Origin: Adiantum capillus-veneris
Taxonomy: Eukaryota > Streptophyta > Polypodiopsida > Polypodiales > Pteridaceae
Assembly: GCA_014529385.2 (NCBI GenBank)
Contig: CM043945.1
Span: forward strand, 95,947,612 to 96,011,611
Direction of reading: 5' to 3'
Length of the DNA: 64,000 nt
Part shown: piece by piece, positions 35,944 to 50,570 of the stretch
How positions within the stretch are numbered: position 1 is the first letter of the stretch
Layout of the letters: the number at the start of each line of letters is the position of its first letter
The notes under the pieces: model-generated
Seen by the model: the letters and a program-made list of their open reading frames with translations, nothing else
The model's database searches: none
Told to the model about the DNA's origin: nothing
Translations under genes and position numbers: made by a program

Positions 35944-37350
35944 TTAATGGAGTACCTACAAACGCATTTGCAACAGTACAAAGCAGTCATTTGTGATGGC
36001 TGCTTATCAATTGATGGCAATTGATTTGTGCATCCAACAGATCTAGATCCTGAGAAGTGTGCTGCAAGAAGGTTGAATCGTTGTCTTGAAAAGTGTCCCT
36101 CCAATGCACTGTGTCCTAGGCACTCTAAAGGGTGTCACTTAGTGGAATTCAACCATGGATTTGTGTGTCACTTGTACCTCTTTACGGATGGTGAGTCAGA
36201 GACTTCCCAGTTGTCGTCAAACTTTGGTAGTTTCCCATTGGCATAAGAGGAACATGTAGGAGACGTGGAGTCATAGTTTGACCCAAAAGAAAATCGGGTA
36301 GAGGTATTGAAGGAGACGTTTGATGCAGGTTTAAATCTTGCTTCCCTTGGAAATGCAGCACTTGGAAGCAAGCAAGAAAGCCCCAATGAGGAAGGGTCTT
36401 TGCCACTGAATTGCGCTCCCAGTTTTGCTATGGCTAAAGGGGTGCACTACATTCTCCTCACACATATTATGCATGAGTTGAGTATATGGGAGGACTACTG
36501 CTTAGCTACAATTGCTAATTTTTGTGAGACAAAGATGGGATTTGTGGAGGATGGAGTGGACAAACATCTACTTGCTGACACATCTGTGCACGACACACAA
36601 TTCACTTCAGGGGGTCAACTGATCAAAGATATATTCAATGAAGCAAAGTATGGAGAAGATTTGCCAATAGAGGAGCAATTCCAATCGACCACAAGACATT
36701 TGGGCTTAGAAAACATGGGTATCCCGTGGCACCCCTGGCCTAGTTGGAGAATAGCCACTCAATTCACTTGTGGGGAAGCTCCATGCTAGAAATGGATGAG
36801 AATCAGATGGTAACTTCTTTAGCGGCATGCAGATGGTTTTGCCCATGTCCCAATATGCACTATTGAGATAAATCTGATTGTTGACATGTGCTTGTGTATG
36901 ATCATAGTTTCCTTAGAAGAGCAGGAGGCTCAAGGCAAGGACCTCTCACTGGAGTGCAAGGCAAGGACGTGGCATTATCTCAGTACATCAGGCTTTTTAA
37001 CCACAAAAAGGTTTGTAGAAACAATTCAAGTACTTGATGCTATTGTACGCAAATCAATAATAACCCATGAATGTTTTGATATTGTTTTGTAGATCATAAT
37101 ATACCACAAGGAATACTCTGAGGATAATGCAAAGTTCCCTTTGTTTGCAAAGAAATCTATTACAAGATTGTGTGGTGGGTATCCCGTGCCACTAAACGTA
37201 GAAAGGATAATTCTGATAGAGAAACAATTTGCCCTACGCGTTTTGGGCATTGGGTATGGGTGCCAAGCACTCAGGGCCCCCTATTTCATGTCGTACATAG
37301 CTCATGCCCTGGCGGTAGTAGTCGAAAACCCAGAGAGCCTGGATCCATAA
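35944..37350 (+). pseudogene. Plus-strand gene of element copy A (unknown family)
   Basis: One frame with several stops. It begins with a Cys-rich segment (AVICDGCLSIDG, then CAARRLNRCLEKC, CPRHSKGC), probably metal-binding. The middle (36307-36789) is unrecognised, and the C-terminal block from 37141 (GGYPVPLNVERIILIEKQFA, then RAPYF, ENPESLD) is homologous to 43077-43334 of copy B (GEPMLPQNVDKVILVDKVFA, RAAYY, QNPNELLD). The two copies show it is a repeated coding family. It converges on the minus-strand gene at 37990-39542, mirroring copy B. Function unknown. Confidence 0.5.
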
Positions 37351-37989
37351 AACAAAGGGCTATTTTTAAGGGATAGAAGATGCTTGATGCCCACGGGGAT
37401 GCTGCCATCAACAGAGGAAAGAGTTTGACTAAGGGGAGTGCACGTCCAGGAGGTACACAGTGAGGAAGAAGGGGGTGCAGTGAAGAGAATAAAAACGAGG
37501 GGATGAGGCCCATCTTCTCCCGCTACGGACTTGTGACTGTCACCACCTCGCATGGTGCTCCCCTACATTTGAGTTTGCCCAAGCCCTTTGCTTCCTCTCT
37601 TTGTGGATGAGTTGTAAAGAACATGTAATTTCTGAACTCTTAAGAAGCTCTTTCTGCCTTGCTCTACATATAAGTCGTCTATAAGTTCATTGGTGTAACT
37701 CTAATAGGCTATTGGCTTTATCTTTGCCTCCACCATGTTTGGTGTGCTTAAAGTAACTTGTTCTTGCCATGTAGTGTATGCCTTTTCCATGCCTTGTGTA
37801 GACCATATTGACAATGAGCCGTAAGCACATCTCCGTTTCTTTGGTCACTGATAATTAGGTTTGACTAAAAACCCAATGAAGGATTTCAATGTTTTCTTTA
37901 TCAACCTATATTAAAAAAAGGAACATAAAATCAAGAACCATACATGCTATATTTTTGTTATTATAGATTGAAACAAGTGTACCTCAAAT

Positions 37990-39542
37990 GAACCTAGTAT
38001 TATAATATTATTTTGGAATGCACGTTGAAATATCGTTGGTCCTCTTTGGCTATTGATGGATCCAAAGCTCTGTTCATGAGGGTAATGGTGACTCTCTCTA
38101 GCTTCTTGTTCTTCAAGACCTCGCACTCATTGAGCTTCAAAGAAAACTTGAGAACCCCATTGCACTCCTCTCGACTCATATCAAAGACGTGAACTGCATA
38201 CCTTTGCAATGCTTCAAGATCAACAAAGAGGTTGTTATGCTCATTATAAACTTTACCTCTCTCCCCCCCATTTCTTATGAATGTTGTTTCAATATGGAAT
38301 GGTGATCCAAGTTTCTCAAACACTTCATTGTTTACGTGTCGACATGCAGCCTTTACATGTGATGGCTTTGGGAGCAATGATCCTCTTTGTAATTTATTTT
38401 GAGACTTTTTAGCTAATGATTTGAAGAGAGCCTTGTATCCCATTTGCGAGATGCCACTCTCATCAAGTATTATTTGCACTTCCATTGGCTTCAATTGATT
38501 CTCCTTCATGAAGGAGATAAGTTGTTAGTCTCTAGCCTCAAGGTTGAATAAAAATATGTTGAAGCTGGTGAAAGAATCTTACTTTAGGAAGATATATACA
38601 ATTGAATTTGTGATTTGAGCATCTGGATTCTGCAATATATTGATATCCGTAGAATCTAATGCAAGTCTTCTTTTACAATCTTCTAGCTGTATATCTACTA
38701 TTAATCCTTCCTCCATAAGATGATAAAATTTTGTTGTTGTTGACATCGATTTCGTGTGTAACAATGTGGTAGGTGTTAATTCTTCTTCTATAGCATTTGC
38801 TGCCTTTTCCTTCTTTTTCAATTTATTCATCTCCTTTGCATGCTAATTTTTTTGCTCAGCCCTGGACCTGGTATTCACATCGTGGGTGACTTCTGCAATC
38901 TTTATCGCCTCTGGCTTTGATGGAGGAATAAGCAAAATTTCCTTCATTTTATTGTCCATAAATTCATTGGGGTGGAGCAGCTTATCATATCTCCACCTTA
39001 CTCTTTTCAAAGTTTCACTATCCTTGTCCATAATCGTTACCCTGTGTGCATGTGCTGCAACAATTGTTATGTCATTGAAATATTCTAGCAAAAAATCTTC
39101 TGCTGCCTCTTGTAGTGCCAGCAGTGCAACATGTTTCCACCTCATGGTCCCAAAACATGCTTCCTCACATATTGACCTGACTAGTCTTTGAAATGGAAGC
39201 TTTGGTACTAGAAGCTCAATACATTTCCGCTTCCTAATGTACTTAAACAGCTTGATATGTCTTTGTAGCCTCTTCATCCTTGGAGATTTCAAGATTTTCA
39301 TGGGCTTTCCTGGTCTCTTCTTTTTACTAGCAGATCTTCCTCCTGCTTTAGCAGCCAAATTTAGCCTTCCTAATTTACTTAAACAACTTGATGTGTCTTT
39401 GTAGCCTCTTTATCCTTGGAGCTTTCAAGATTTTCATGGGCTTTCCTGGTTTGTTCTTTTTACTAGTAGATCTTCCTCCTGCTTTAGCAGCCAAACCTGG
39501 TCCTTTGCCTGCCTTTCTCATAGTCGCCTTTGTTCTTGCCAT
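37990..39542 (-). pseudogene. Histone H3-like (CENH3-like) domain fused to a transposase-type N-region
   Basis: Starts MARTKATMRKAGKG (39542), an H3-type tail keeping R2, K4, R8 and K9. The histone fold follows at about 39240-38985: ELLVPKLPFQRLVRSI, then MRWKHVALLALQEAAEDFLL, then HAHRVTIMDKD. By my alignment, loop 1 is one residue longer than canonical H3 and has Trp where H3 has Phe, both seen in centromeric H3s. The same frame continues through TAG 38843, TAA 38579 and TAA 38525 into ~170 residues (38509-38000; SGISQMGYKALFKSLAKK, VLKFSLKLNECEVLK) that match copy B's transposase-like gene. A 136-bp tandem duplication (39225-39496) repeats part of the tail and shifts the frame. AG acceptor-like TTACAG precedes the start. 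H3 homology is firm; a CENH3 origin is inference. Confidence 0.75.
39225..39496. repeat. 136-bp tandem duplication inside the H3-like tail
   Basis: Offset 136 bp between matching words (GCTTTAGCAGCCAAA at 39345 and 39481; CCTAAT(G/T)TACTTAAACA at 39233 and 39369). Not a multiple of three, hence it breaks the reading frame. Confidence 0.9.
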
Positions 39543-39554
39543 TTACCTGTAAGC

Positions 39555-41437
<1,883 letters not shown>

Positions 41438-41549
41438 CCAAGGTTGTAATTTAGGAGAAATGTGTTATAATGTTTAATAAAAAAGTCAAATGCTGGTGTC
41501 TCCCAATACTACCTATTTTTGCATGTATTATGTTTTCCTTAGGATTAAG

Positions 41550-43334
41550 ATCTCAGAGGATGAAGAGGCAGAGGGTCGATTCAAAAATTGTCGTAGGTGA
41601 ACAGGAAGTAGAAGGGAGACCACCTCAGTTGCTAAGAGGCTCTTTAAAGAGAGGTGTGAACTTTGCTCATGCCAAATATATATTTCTTGGAGATGATGTT
41701 ATGGGGACAGAGGAACCCCGCAATGACTCAAAAACATCATGATAGGAAGAAGTGCCTATAAGCATAAAGCTTCAAGTGACTAGCACCAAAAAGAGAGACA
41801 TTGATCTTTCTTCTGCCTGTGAACCAACTACAAAATGTTAGAAAGGGGTGGATGGTGTTGAAAATCCTGCATGTGTGGATGAAAGAGTGTTTGATTTTGC
41901 AGTATTTGTAGGAGTTGCTAAAATGTTCGACAAGGTCTCTTCTATCTTTAATGCCCCATTCATTCGGGATGACCTTATAGCTCAACACCTCAATTTTTTT
42001 CAAGTCTAAAAGAGATAGGTTTGAGCTTGCGGTCCAAAGGGATAGGGTGGTTCTTGCTGACATGGTGGTGGTGCACTTAAAAGATTGTGATTCCACAAGA
42101 CGGTCATACAAGAAGTATCATCAACTGCCTATCATCTATAGACCCCCATGGTATCCTATGCACGAACGAAATTGCAAGCTAATCAAAGAATCCTTTGGGT
42201 TCCTTCTATTCTTAAATTCTCTATTTACTAGTCTCTTGAAAGATCCTTTAGAGGTAACGAATGACGAGGATCTACCACTCGATGAACAAGATGATGAGGA
42301 CATGGAGTCCAATGAGGTTCTCAAGATTGAGGAGGATATTAATCTTGAGGCAGAGGCTAAAGAGGTGCAACGAAGAAAAATACTTACAGTTAAAACATAT
42401 GACATCAAACTACCTTTAGATGTGTCTAGCTTTAATGAGAAGCAAGCCACATTGATGCTTTGTGGACTGCCAGAGTTCAGATTTGGTGAGAAATCATACA
42501 TTTTCCTCCACGACATTCAAAGTAAATTTTCTTTAAGAGAGGACTTTGCACTTGCACCATCTCCAGGGGAGTAGTGGATTTGTATCTTATGAAAGTAGTG
42601 ACAACGAGGCGATGGCTAGGAACCCAATGGAGTGACTCAAACTCTGCTTTGACAAGGCAGAAAAGTATAGAGAGACACTCCCAAATGAGGCTACCTTTCA
42701 AGCTATCAGAAACAACCTCAGGCCATCAACCAATACTCAAGAAGTAGAGGATTGGTTTACATGTCCCGCACAAGGATCCACGAGGTCAATGGACCTATGG
42801 AAGTATGACTTATATATGCAAGATAAGAGCCCCCTTCTCCCCCCTCCCCAACCAAAAATTCTAGATGTCATTCTCTTTCTCTAACTCATCTTTTTGTGTA
42901 CAGTCATGAATTGTTGAAAAGGATGACTTCCTTCAAGGTCGGACAAGAGAGTATCGTGTAAGGGATGCACCACTAGGAAAATACCTTGCCAGACTTTGTG
43001 AGGCACCCATACTAGTCTTTCACAATGGAATGTCCCAAGAGGGAAGTACTACAACATTCTCTCTCAAGATTCTCTCATGCTTCTTAGAGGTGAACCAATG
43101 CTACCACAAAATGTAGACAAAGTTATCCTCGTCGACAAAGTTTTTGCTACAAAATGTTTTGGATATTGTCCAGGGTACACTAGTGGTCGTGCAGCTTATT
43201 ATTATACATACACAACAATGACACTCACTTTGGGGAAACAAAACCCAAATGAACTCTTAGATTATGGCAAACATTTAATGATCCGATACAAGGGTAATGT
43301 TCCAAAAAATATCCTCTATCTGTCATTAAGTTGA
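41550..43334 (+). pseudogene. Plus-strand gene of element copy B (unknown family)
   Basis: Fragments in several frames: 41550-41742 (basic start, MKRQRVDSKIVVG), 42010-42574 (IYRPPWYPMHERNCKLIKES, then an acidic stretch DEQDDEDMESNEVLKIEED, then LPLDVSSFNEKQATLMLCG) and 42960-43334 (VRDAPLGKYLARLCEAPILV and the block homologous to copy A). It converges on the minus-strand gene at 43636-45990. Conservation of the 3' block between copies argues for past selection on a protein. No domain recognised. Confidence 0.45.
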
Positions 43335-43635
43335 GAGGCTTGTGATTTGTATTGTATCTATTATATCATTAGACATCTCTTGTACATGTTGTGACCTAAA
43401 ACCAAAATCTCTTGATCCATCTATGGTTAACATATTGCCTTGTCTCTCTCCACTTTCTTTGGCCTTCACGAGCACTGGAGTTGTTGAATGCCTCTACTCA
43501 TTTCCTTTTCCTTTGTTGCAAATGTCTAATTGCTTGTGTTGTTGTAAAAAAGTCCAATACATGTTTTTGTTGCATCCGATGAAGGATTCTGTGATAAAAC
43601 CACTAAAACAACTCTTTCAGATTGTTTGTCTTATC

Positions 43636-45990
43636 TCAAAAGCTACCATGTTGTGTGTGTCTAAAATATGCATTCCTAGCCATGTAATGAGACTTTTTCA
43701 AGCCTTGGGTGTTCCACATGCTTGGATTTCCATACTTTTGAGTAAAGTATGGTAAGTGATTGAAAATGATGTGCTGCAAATAAAGAAAATTATCATGAAT
43801 TTTAAATAAGCTTTTAGCCCTTATCATTTAAAAGGGTGCTTTAACAATACCATATAATGAGTAATCTGAGTTTCAGTCCATGCTATCCTAAATGCTTTCT
43901 TTAGTAGCTCAAGATTCTCCTAAACTTGTTTAGATCATTTTGTGTCTAGTCATCTTTGTCACACATCTAAAATAGCACATCAATGGAACTCCACACTTCA
44001 CCCTTGGCATTGCAAGTTGTGGGTTCTTGGTCCTTCACTGCCATATGGAGATTTTTCCATTGCTGAAAGCCTGAAACTCAATTTTGTTGATATAAGTGAA
44101 CTGATATATCCTTCCACGCTTGGTTAGCTTCTTATCTTTCACGCCTGTTGGTTTTGATAAAAAACAACGTGTCTTGACTCCACCAATAGATGGTTTGCAA
44201 GGTACATCTTTCTCATTGGTTGACCTTTTCTCGTCCCGTTGGATTTTCACATTGCCCCCATGGAGACCCATATATGACAAAACCAGTTCAAGCGTCTCTA
44301 CCGCAATCTTCTGTTCTTTTGAGTTCTTGATTTTTCAAGAAAACGCAATGTACAGATACACCAACTTCTCCACAATTCTGCAAAGAGCTTGCATTGTATA
44401 AATGTGGACATTGACAAGTGGAATATCCAAAACTGGGTGGAAATTAGGATTCTCATTGTGGCAAGTAGGAGCCTTTCTCCACCATTTTGGGTCCATCATC
44501 TTTGCAGGATCCATGCAATACAAGCATGGAGCCTTTACCATAGCACCCATTCCACAATTATACATATACTTCAGTGGTTTAAGGTCACCTACAAGATGCC
44601 ATTGGACTTGAAAGTCTCCCCTCCCATTGACAACCATCACCTTTTCTTGATTCATTTGTTTATTTACCTTCAAGGTTAAATATGCATGAGACGTGAAACT
44701 AAATCTAAAATTAAATCTCAAGAGGGCTCATCAAAGCTGAAGAGAAGATGGAAATGGAATATTTGAAATGCACCAAGCCACCATATGTTTGTTTCTTGTT
44801 TTTGATTGAATATTTGGTGGCATTTTGAAAGATTTCTATTCATCAATGTTATTGGGACTCATTCTAGCTTCTTGTCTTGAGAATCTCACACTCATCTAGC
44901 TTAAAAAAACAATGCAGAACTCCACTTGTCTCTTCAAATGTTACATTATAAAACCCAAACATTCTAGTTTGCAATAAAATGAGGTCCATGAAGATATTAT
45001 TGTATTCATCATAGGTTAAAATTGTTCCTTGAGATCTATAAATACCATCAACATGAAATGGAAATCCAATGAAATCTGTCTGTGCATGGTTGAGTTGAAG
45101 TCTCTCTTTTCAGATACTTGCTGCTGTTGGTAGAATTTTAGACTTTATTCCATTCTTCACAAAAATGGAGGAGATAGACCGCTGAATAGATGAGGACCCT
45201 CTCTTACTCACGCCAAGGGAGTCAAGCGTGCCCTGCATTTCACTGGCAGACACTGCACTCTTTGTAATAAAATGGTCAACAACAGCCCGCTGCAAAACCT
45301 TATACTTTTTGTCATGCATTATATCCTTTGCAAGACCACTTGTTATCAAAGGCTTCAACTGCTTTCCTACGTTGGTCTTTGGATCTATGTTTTCTTTGTC
45401 TGGATATATATCATGTCTACATAGAAATTATAATAGACATAAGAAAAAACAATGTATAGGTGAAATGAACTAAAAGGTTCACAATCCTGACCTCAATGCT
45501 TGGATTCTTTCTTGAGACCTCAAGAGCCAACCTTCAAGGTTTCAAGATTTGGTAGTCTCTTCTTTCACACATGAGCACCTAAGCTTGTATCTTTCCTTTG
45601 TAAGTTCCGCACTTTTTCTTACAAGACCTGTATTTTTTGTGTGCACTGCAAAAGGGTTTTTTGGTACTCACAATGCAAATTAGAAAGTCGTAGAATCTCA
45701 TTTGCTTGATGGTGAACCATGTTTTTTTGAATTTCTGATTTCTCAGTTAGAGCTTTATAGTAGCCAAGTAAACCATTTTGTCTATCACCTACAAAGGTCA
45801 ATAAAGTAGTGGGATTTACAAATGCACGGGAGGAATTGCTCATAGGATTCAAAGGATAGAGTGAGCCGTTTGTCCATAAATCTATGTGTTTTTCTCCCTC
45901 TACTCTAAGTCTTTCTTTCTCCGTGGGTGTTACTACTTTGTTTCTTTTACTTCGCTTGAATAAAGGCTCATATTCAGGATTCAAATCAAC
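43636..45990 (-). pseudogene. DDE-type transposase-like gene of element copy B
   Basis: Order on the minus strand: an N-terminal region (45984, MNPEYEPLFKRSKRNK); a helix-turn-helix-like stretch (45230s, SASEMQGTLDSLGVSKRG); GFPFHVDGIYRS..YDEYNNIFMDL (about 45085-44990); a first candidate acidic residue in KLDECEIL (about 44900); HLVGDLKPLKYMYNCGM with a second Asp and APCLYC (about 44600-44520); PLVNVHIYTMQALCRIVEKL (about 44440); and a C-terminal GLKKSHYMARNAYF..HTQHG (about 43700). The 'GD.K.L ... C..C' arrangement resembles large eukaryotic DDE transposases, but I cannot assign a superfamily. The 45350-44870 part matches 38509-38050 of the H3 fusion, also at nucleotide level. Broken by several stops and shifts. 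Confidence 0.5.
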
Positions 45991-46779
45991 GTGTAGATGA
46001 TATTTATGTCATTTAGTGAGAAGGTTTGAGGGGGTGGATGAAGAAGCCATGAATGCACAGTCAAGAAAATCAAGAAACGAAAGAGTATAAAACCATTACT
46101 TCCTAGACTCCCTACTGTATACATCGTATGGAGAAGAACTTCACGAGGTGCATTCAATATAGCTAAAAAAGGACATTCCATAAATCATTACGGCCGTTAT
46201 GACAGTGCGAAAGAATCCACTTCAAAGTACACATTTTGAATGGTTGATGAGGATACCTTTTCTTTTACAACACCAATTTTTTAGAGAAAGAGAAGGAAAA
46301 AAATTGTATTTTCTTAGAAGGCCCTCCAAATGACCTCCCAAATTTCCTAATGTACCTCGTAGGGGCTGATCATAGGGGGTGAGGGTTGTTTTGTGGCTAT
46401 GATTGGCTTATGTGAAGTAGTTTTCTCATTATCGGCATGTTCTTGCCATTGTCTTGCCCACCCTATACTGTTGGCACTGTTATATGGTTTGCCTCTTGGC
46501 GACTCCATGTCGGGGGTATTTTTCCCAAATACCCCGTGGCATTGGTTTCTGCCTAAGAGCTCCTTTCGATGTTGTGGGGTTTGTTAGCTTAGGTCGTGCA
46601 AGTTGGCTCGACCCCTTATAATATGTGCAAGGTCCTTGTAAAGGGACCACTACCTTGGCCAATTGTATCATTAGATGACGACGATATTCAACTCGTATGA
46701 TCTTGGGTTCTTTGTGACCGAAAAGGTGGAGAAACCATCTATAGCAACGGAGGGTGCACTTTGGGATTATCTCAATGCG

Positions 46780-47275
46780 TGAGTGATGTCCTTTATCATC
46801 TTGAAATTTTGGATCATGTCAAGGCAATGACGAGTGCCAAGTAAATTTGGGATCATTTAGAGTTTAAGGATGAGCATATTACCTCTATGAACTCTATGAA
46901 GCATGTTGCTTTGCAAGTGCATTTGATCAATCTCCATGCAATCCGAGCTATTTCCATGAGGTCTCATATTAACAAGATGCAAACATTGCGCCAAGAAATT
47001 ATTTGGATGGGAAAGAACATTGCATTGGAAGACGTATCCATTTATTTGATGTCCTAGTTAGTATTGGTTTACTTGGAAATTTGGGATCATTTAAAGTTTA
47101 TCGATTAGCATATTACCCCTATGAAGAGTGTTGCTTTGCAAGTGCAATTGATCAACCTCCATGCAACCCAAGCTACTTCCATGAAGTCTCATATCAACAA
47201 GATGCAAACAATGCAGCAAGGAATTCTTTTGGATGAGGAAGAACATTGCATGGGAAGACGTAGGAGAGGGGGAAT
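46780..47275 (+). pseudogene. Copia gag fragment, tandemly duplicated
   Basis: Two ~230-bp copies (46849-47040 and 47080-47265) each encode a Copia gag core: IWDHLEFKDEHITSMNSMKH then LINLHA, HINKMQT in the first; IWDHLKFID and the same later blocks in the second. The upstream 'AMTSAK' fits the usual start of this motif. In-frame TAA/TAG codons interrupt. No other Copia part is adjacent. Confidence 0.7.
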
Positions 47276-47279
47276 AGGG

Positions 47280-49670
47280 AACATACTCGACACACAAACA
47301 ACTGCCCTTATATAGCTCAAGGTAATCCCAACACCCTTGTCCCCTTGAAAAATACCTTAAAAAAAAGCAACTCACATTAGCAGAGCTTCGCCTGCACTTT
47401 GCCCAACACGCAAACGCTCTGCAAAACCCTCAGACATCGATCACATCGATCTTGACCGCTTCTCGCACTTCCACAACTCAACACCTCTCTCTCTTTCTCT
47501 CTCACATGCACACGGGACTCGGGAGACGCACACGCACACACACACCGACACCACACACCCTAAAGACGAGCAAAGAAGAAAGGGGTGAAGTGGGGAGAGA
47601 CGATGCCAAAACTGGCAATGACAGCTTCTCCTTCAAAGAAAAACACCATGTGCAAACTCAATAAACCATGCTTTAGGCTGCACCATGGCCATCACCGCTT
47701 TATATAGAGGAGCAAACACCTCCCTCGCCACTCGACTCTATCGGCACACGCCTCGACAAACAATCCACCGCTCGCTTCGCTTCGATTGTAGCTCCTCCTC
47801 TTGGTAGCCTTCGCTGGCTCCTTCTTCTAGAGAGCACTCGCCCTTTCGAACCGCTTCACGAACAATGTATGCCATCTTCCAGCCCCGAGCATACAAAGCT
47901 TTTCTTGTTCTCCCAATTCTCTTCCTCCTCCCCCATCAGAAAGAAAAGCAAAAACCCCCTTTTGAAAACGTTGGCCTCCCTTTTCTTCTTTCCCCTTTGC
48001 TTTCTAAAAATGGCCACTTAGCAAGTGCCTTGGCCTCTCTTCCCCTCCGGCCCCCCCCCCCCCCCCCCCCCTTTTTTTTTTTTTTTTTTTTGGCATTTGA
48101 AGATCCACTTCACTAAAGTTAAGCCAACCTTTCCTTTTTCCATTATAACCAAGAGGACTTAAAGCACTTGATTCGCACTCCGTCGTTGCTCCACATGCTC
48201 GAGTTCGCCGAACACCCCTCTCGTCAAGTTACCCCCTGTCAACTTCAAACCTGGAGAGCTTTGTCACATTTCAATCACTTCACACACTTCAATGGCAAGT
48301 CGCAAAAGTGGAAAAAAAATCAAGTTCGCCCCTCTACCGCGATTGTTTGCCAACTTGAAGTGGGCGCACCTCAATGCCCCTGACTCCAGTCGACAAGCCA
48401 CAAACTTTGGCTAGCTCCATGCAGTGCATATGAAATTCTAGAACCCAGTTGAGGCCCGAAATCTCCCGACAGGCATGCTTCCCCAATGCGGGCGAGTTGG
48501 CCCATAACGGGTCCTTGGGAAACATTAAATTGTCCATATCTTTCTCTCTTTAGCTCCGATTAACAATCCAAGAAGACCCACATGCTCCACAACTCAATCT
48601 CCACACATCTGTTTTCTTACCCCATCTATGTTTTCTTACCCCATCTATGACCACCTGTCATCACCTGTCCTGTCCGTTGGAGATCTACAAGACCTTCTAA
48701 CTTTGGACTGCTCTATCTTTCACACCGTGGCATTGTTTGACGAGCCGTCTGGACAGGCTCCTAAAGCATCTTGAGCGCTACACTCCAGGGCACATTCCTA
48801 CACTTTGGACACCTTGACTTTCCATCCTGATTATCTCATTTTGGAGGTCCCCCTGGCCTAAAAACCCACCTTAAGCATACATTTCGGTTGCCTTCATACC
48901 TGCTTTACCTCTCCTACTTGCACCTGTATACAACCTTAGCACTGCATAGCTCACCTCACAACGGAGACCAACTTTGGCTGCACCAAAGTGTCCATTTATT
49001 TGATGTCCTAGTCACTGCTCGCTTACTTTGGTTTCTATTCTTTTTTTATTCCAAGTGGACGACTGAATATTGTTATGCTCGAGCTGTTACGTGGGAGTAG
49101 TTAGTGCCGATGGTTTTGGACCGGGAGTAGTTCAAATCCCAAGTTAGCTTGAGATCTTCTGATTCAACCGAGGGTTTGGCTACACATTCCAAAGGAAAAC
49201 GGAAGGTTGGAAAGAGTGAGCCAGGTTGTTCAAAGACCTATGCAGAGCAAGACGCCTTGAAAGCCGGAGACGTTGCAACTTTTGTGGACAAAAGGGTCAT
49301 GTTCTTTGCGGAGAGCGGAGTCTACAACGGTAACTTTCTAAGCATCGGTCTTTATTGCACAGGTGGAGTTCCCTATGGAGCAGGAGGGGGATTTTACTTT
49401 CCTCGACTCTCAAGATTAGATCATTGACAGTGTTGTAGTTAGACACATGGATTTGATGTACGATTTGAGGCAATATGAAGGTTCAATATTATTCGGAGAA
49501 AGACTAGTGGCTCCTTACACAGTGAGGGGGCTAACAATGTCATTTCGTTTGGCAACCTAAGTTTTAATAAATACTGCTCACATCACCATGTGATTTTAGT
49601 GGTCTCCATGGATAAAGGGCGGGATGGCAAGTGAATCATTGGCCTAGCTATGGATTGATGTCCTGAAGCT
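47280..49670. other. No supported gene; homopolymer block at 48051-48091
   Basis: C21 directly followed by T20 at 48051-48091. A 'TCCATTTATTTGATGTCCTAGT' word at 48988 repeats one at 47036, so a Copia-gag-related scrap may lie there. The 92-codon frame at 49149-49427 (KGKRKVGKSEPGCSK) is unrecognised. Confidence 0.45.
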
Positions 49671-49671
49671 T

Positions 49672-50570
49672 TCAATTTTGGTATGGCAATAGTATCCCTA
49701 AAGAATTCCATTGTTTGGTAGTGGGGTCATAGCACATGAGCTTTGATTTATTCTTTCCATTATTTGAGGAAATTGCATAGCTAGTGTTATTTAAAACAAC
49801 TACTTTGACACTAATATCTTCTTCATAATCACTTTCTGGCCAATTTTCTTGCACAAATTGTCTTTGCTCCTTACCCATTGGGTTCCATATCTTCCAAGAG
49901 TCTCTAATCTCCTTAAAATCCCCAACAACACAAATTTGTCTATCCACCATGACACATGCAAGTCCCATCTGATCCATATGCATAGATGGCAGTGCCTCCC
50001 AAATGTTTTTCTTGGCATCCCATCTCTCTGCACTTACTTTTTTCAAATTGCCAACTTCACACAGGGGCTCGTACTCTAGGGTTGTATAAGATTCCACTAG
50101 CATGACTTCTCCTGCAGAAGAAAGAAGAAAATGTGAGCGACGCACCTCCATGCTTGCCATATCGAACGAATACATGACAACCTCGGTTTCGAGTCCATGT
50201 TGGAGAGGTAATCGTTGTGCATTCTTGATGAACATCTCATTGTCTCTTACACCAATCACAGGGATTTTTTGCAAATAAGTAGTCTGTCGATTCAAATCTA
50301 GAAGATCATATCGAAAGAGGCGACGATGGAGGGGATTAAGACGCGAGCCTGTTGTCATTGAGGCCGAAAACAATCCAATTTTCTGAGATGTCTTAGGGAG
50401 CTAACTAGTGAAGGCTCCAAAATATTCCGCCATGCACGAGAGACGCGACGACATGAAGCATGGTAAGAGCGAGGCACTCGTACCAAGATCAAAGTGGCGA
50501 GCTCGTTGGAGAGGCCAGGGATGATACAGCCTTGTGAAATAGGATCATTGCAACTTCGTTTAATCATCTG
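49672..50570 (-). CDS. F-box/kelch-repeat protein (apparent frameshift)
   Basis: Probable start ATG at 50567 (MIKRSCNDPISQG), directly after a good splice acceptor (TGCTTTTGCAG), so an upstream exon or 5' UTR intron is likely. An F-box follows: IPGLSNELATLILVRVPRSY then CRRVSRAWRNIL, the Skp1-binding module of SCF ubiquitin ligases. The remaining ~230 residues fit the kelch part of this plant family (RWDAKKNIWEALPSMH; CVMVDRQICVVG; KIWNPMGKEQ; MCYDPTTKQWNSLGIL) and end at 49672. Total about 305 residues, a little short. The two parts lie in different frames, switching near 50378; this is a sequencing error, a frameshift or an unrecognised small intron. Likely host gene. Confidence 0.75.

Noticed and set aside
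37990-39542. Active host centromeric histone gene
   Set aside because: In-frame stops, the frame-shifting 136-bp duplication, the divergent tail and fold, and the in-frame transposase-type continuation argue against a working host CENH3.
49149-49427. 92-codon plus-strand frame as a gene
   Set aside because: No family resemblance, no neighbouring exon-like sequence, and repeat-derived DNA directly upstream.
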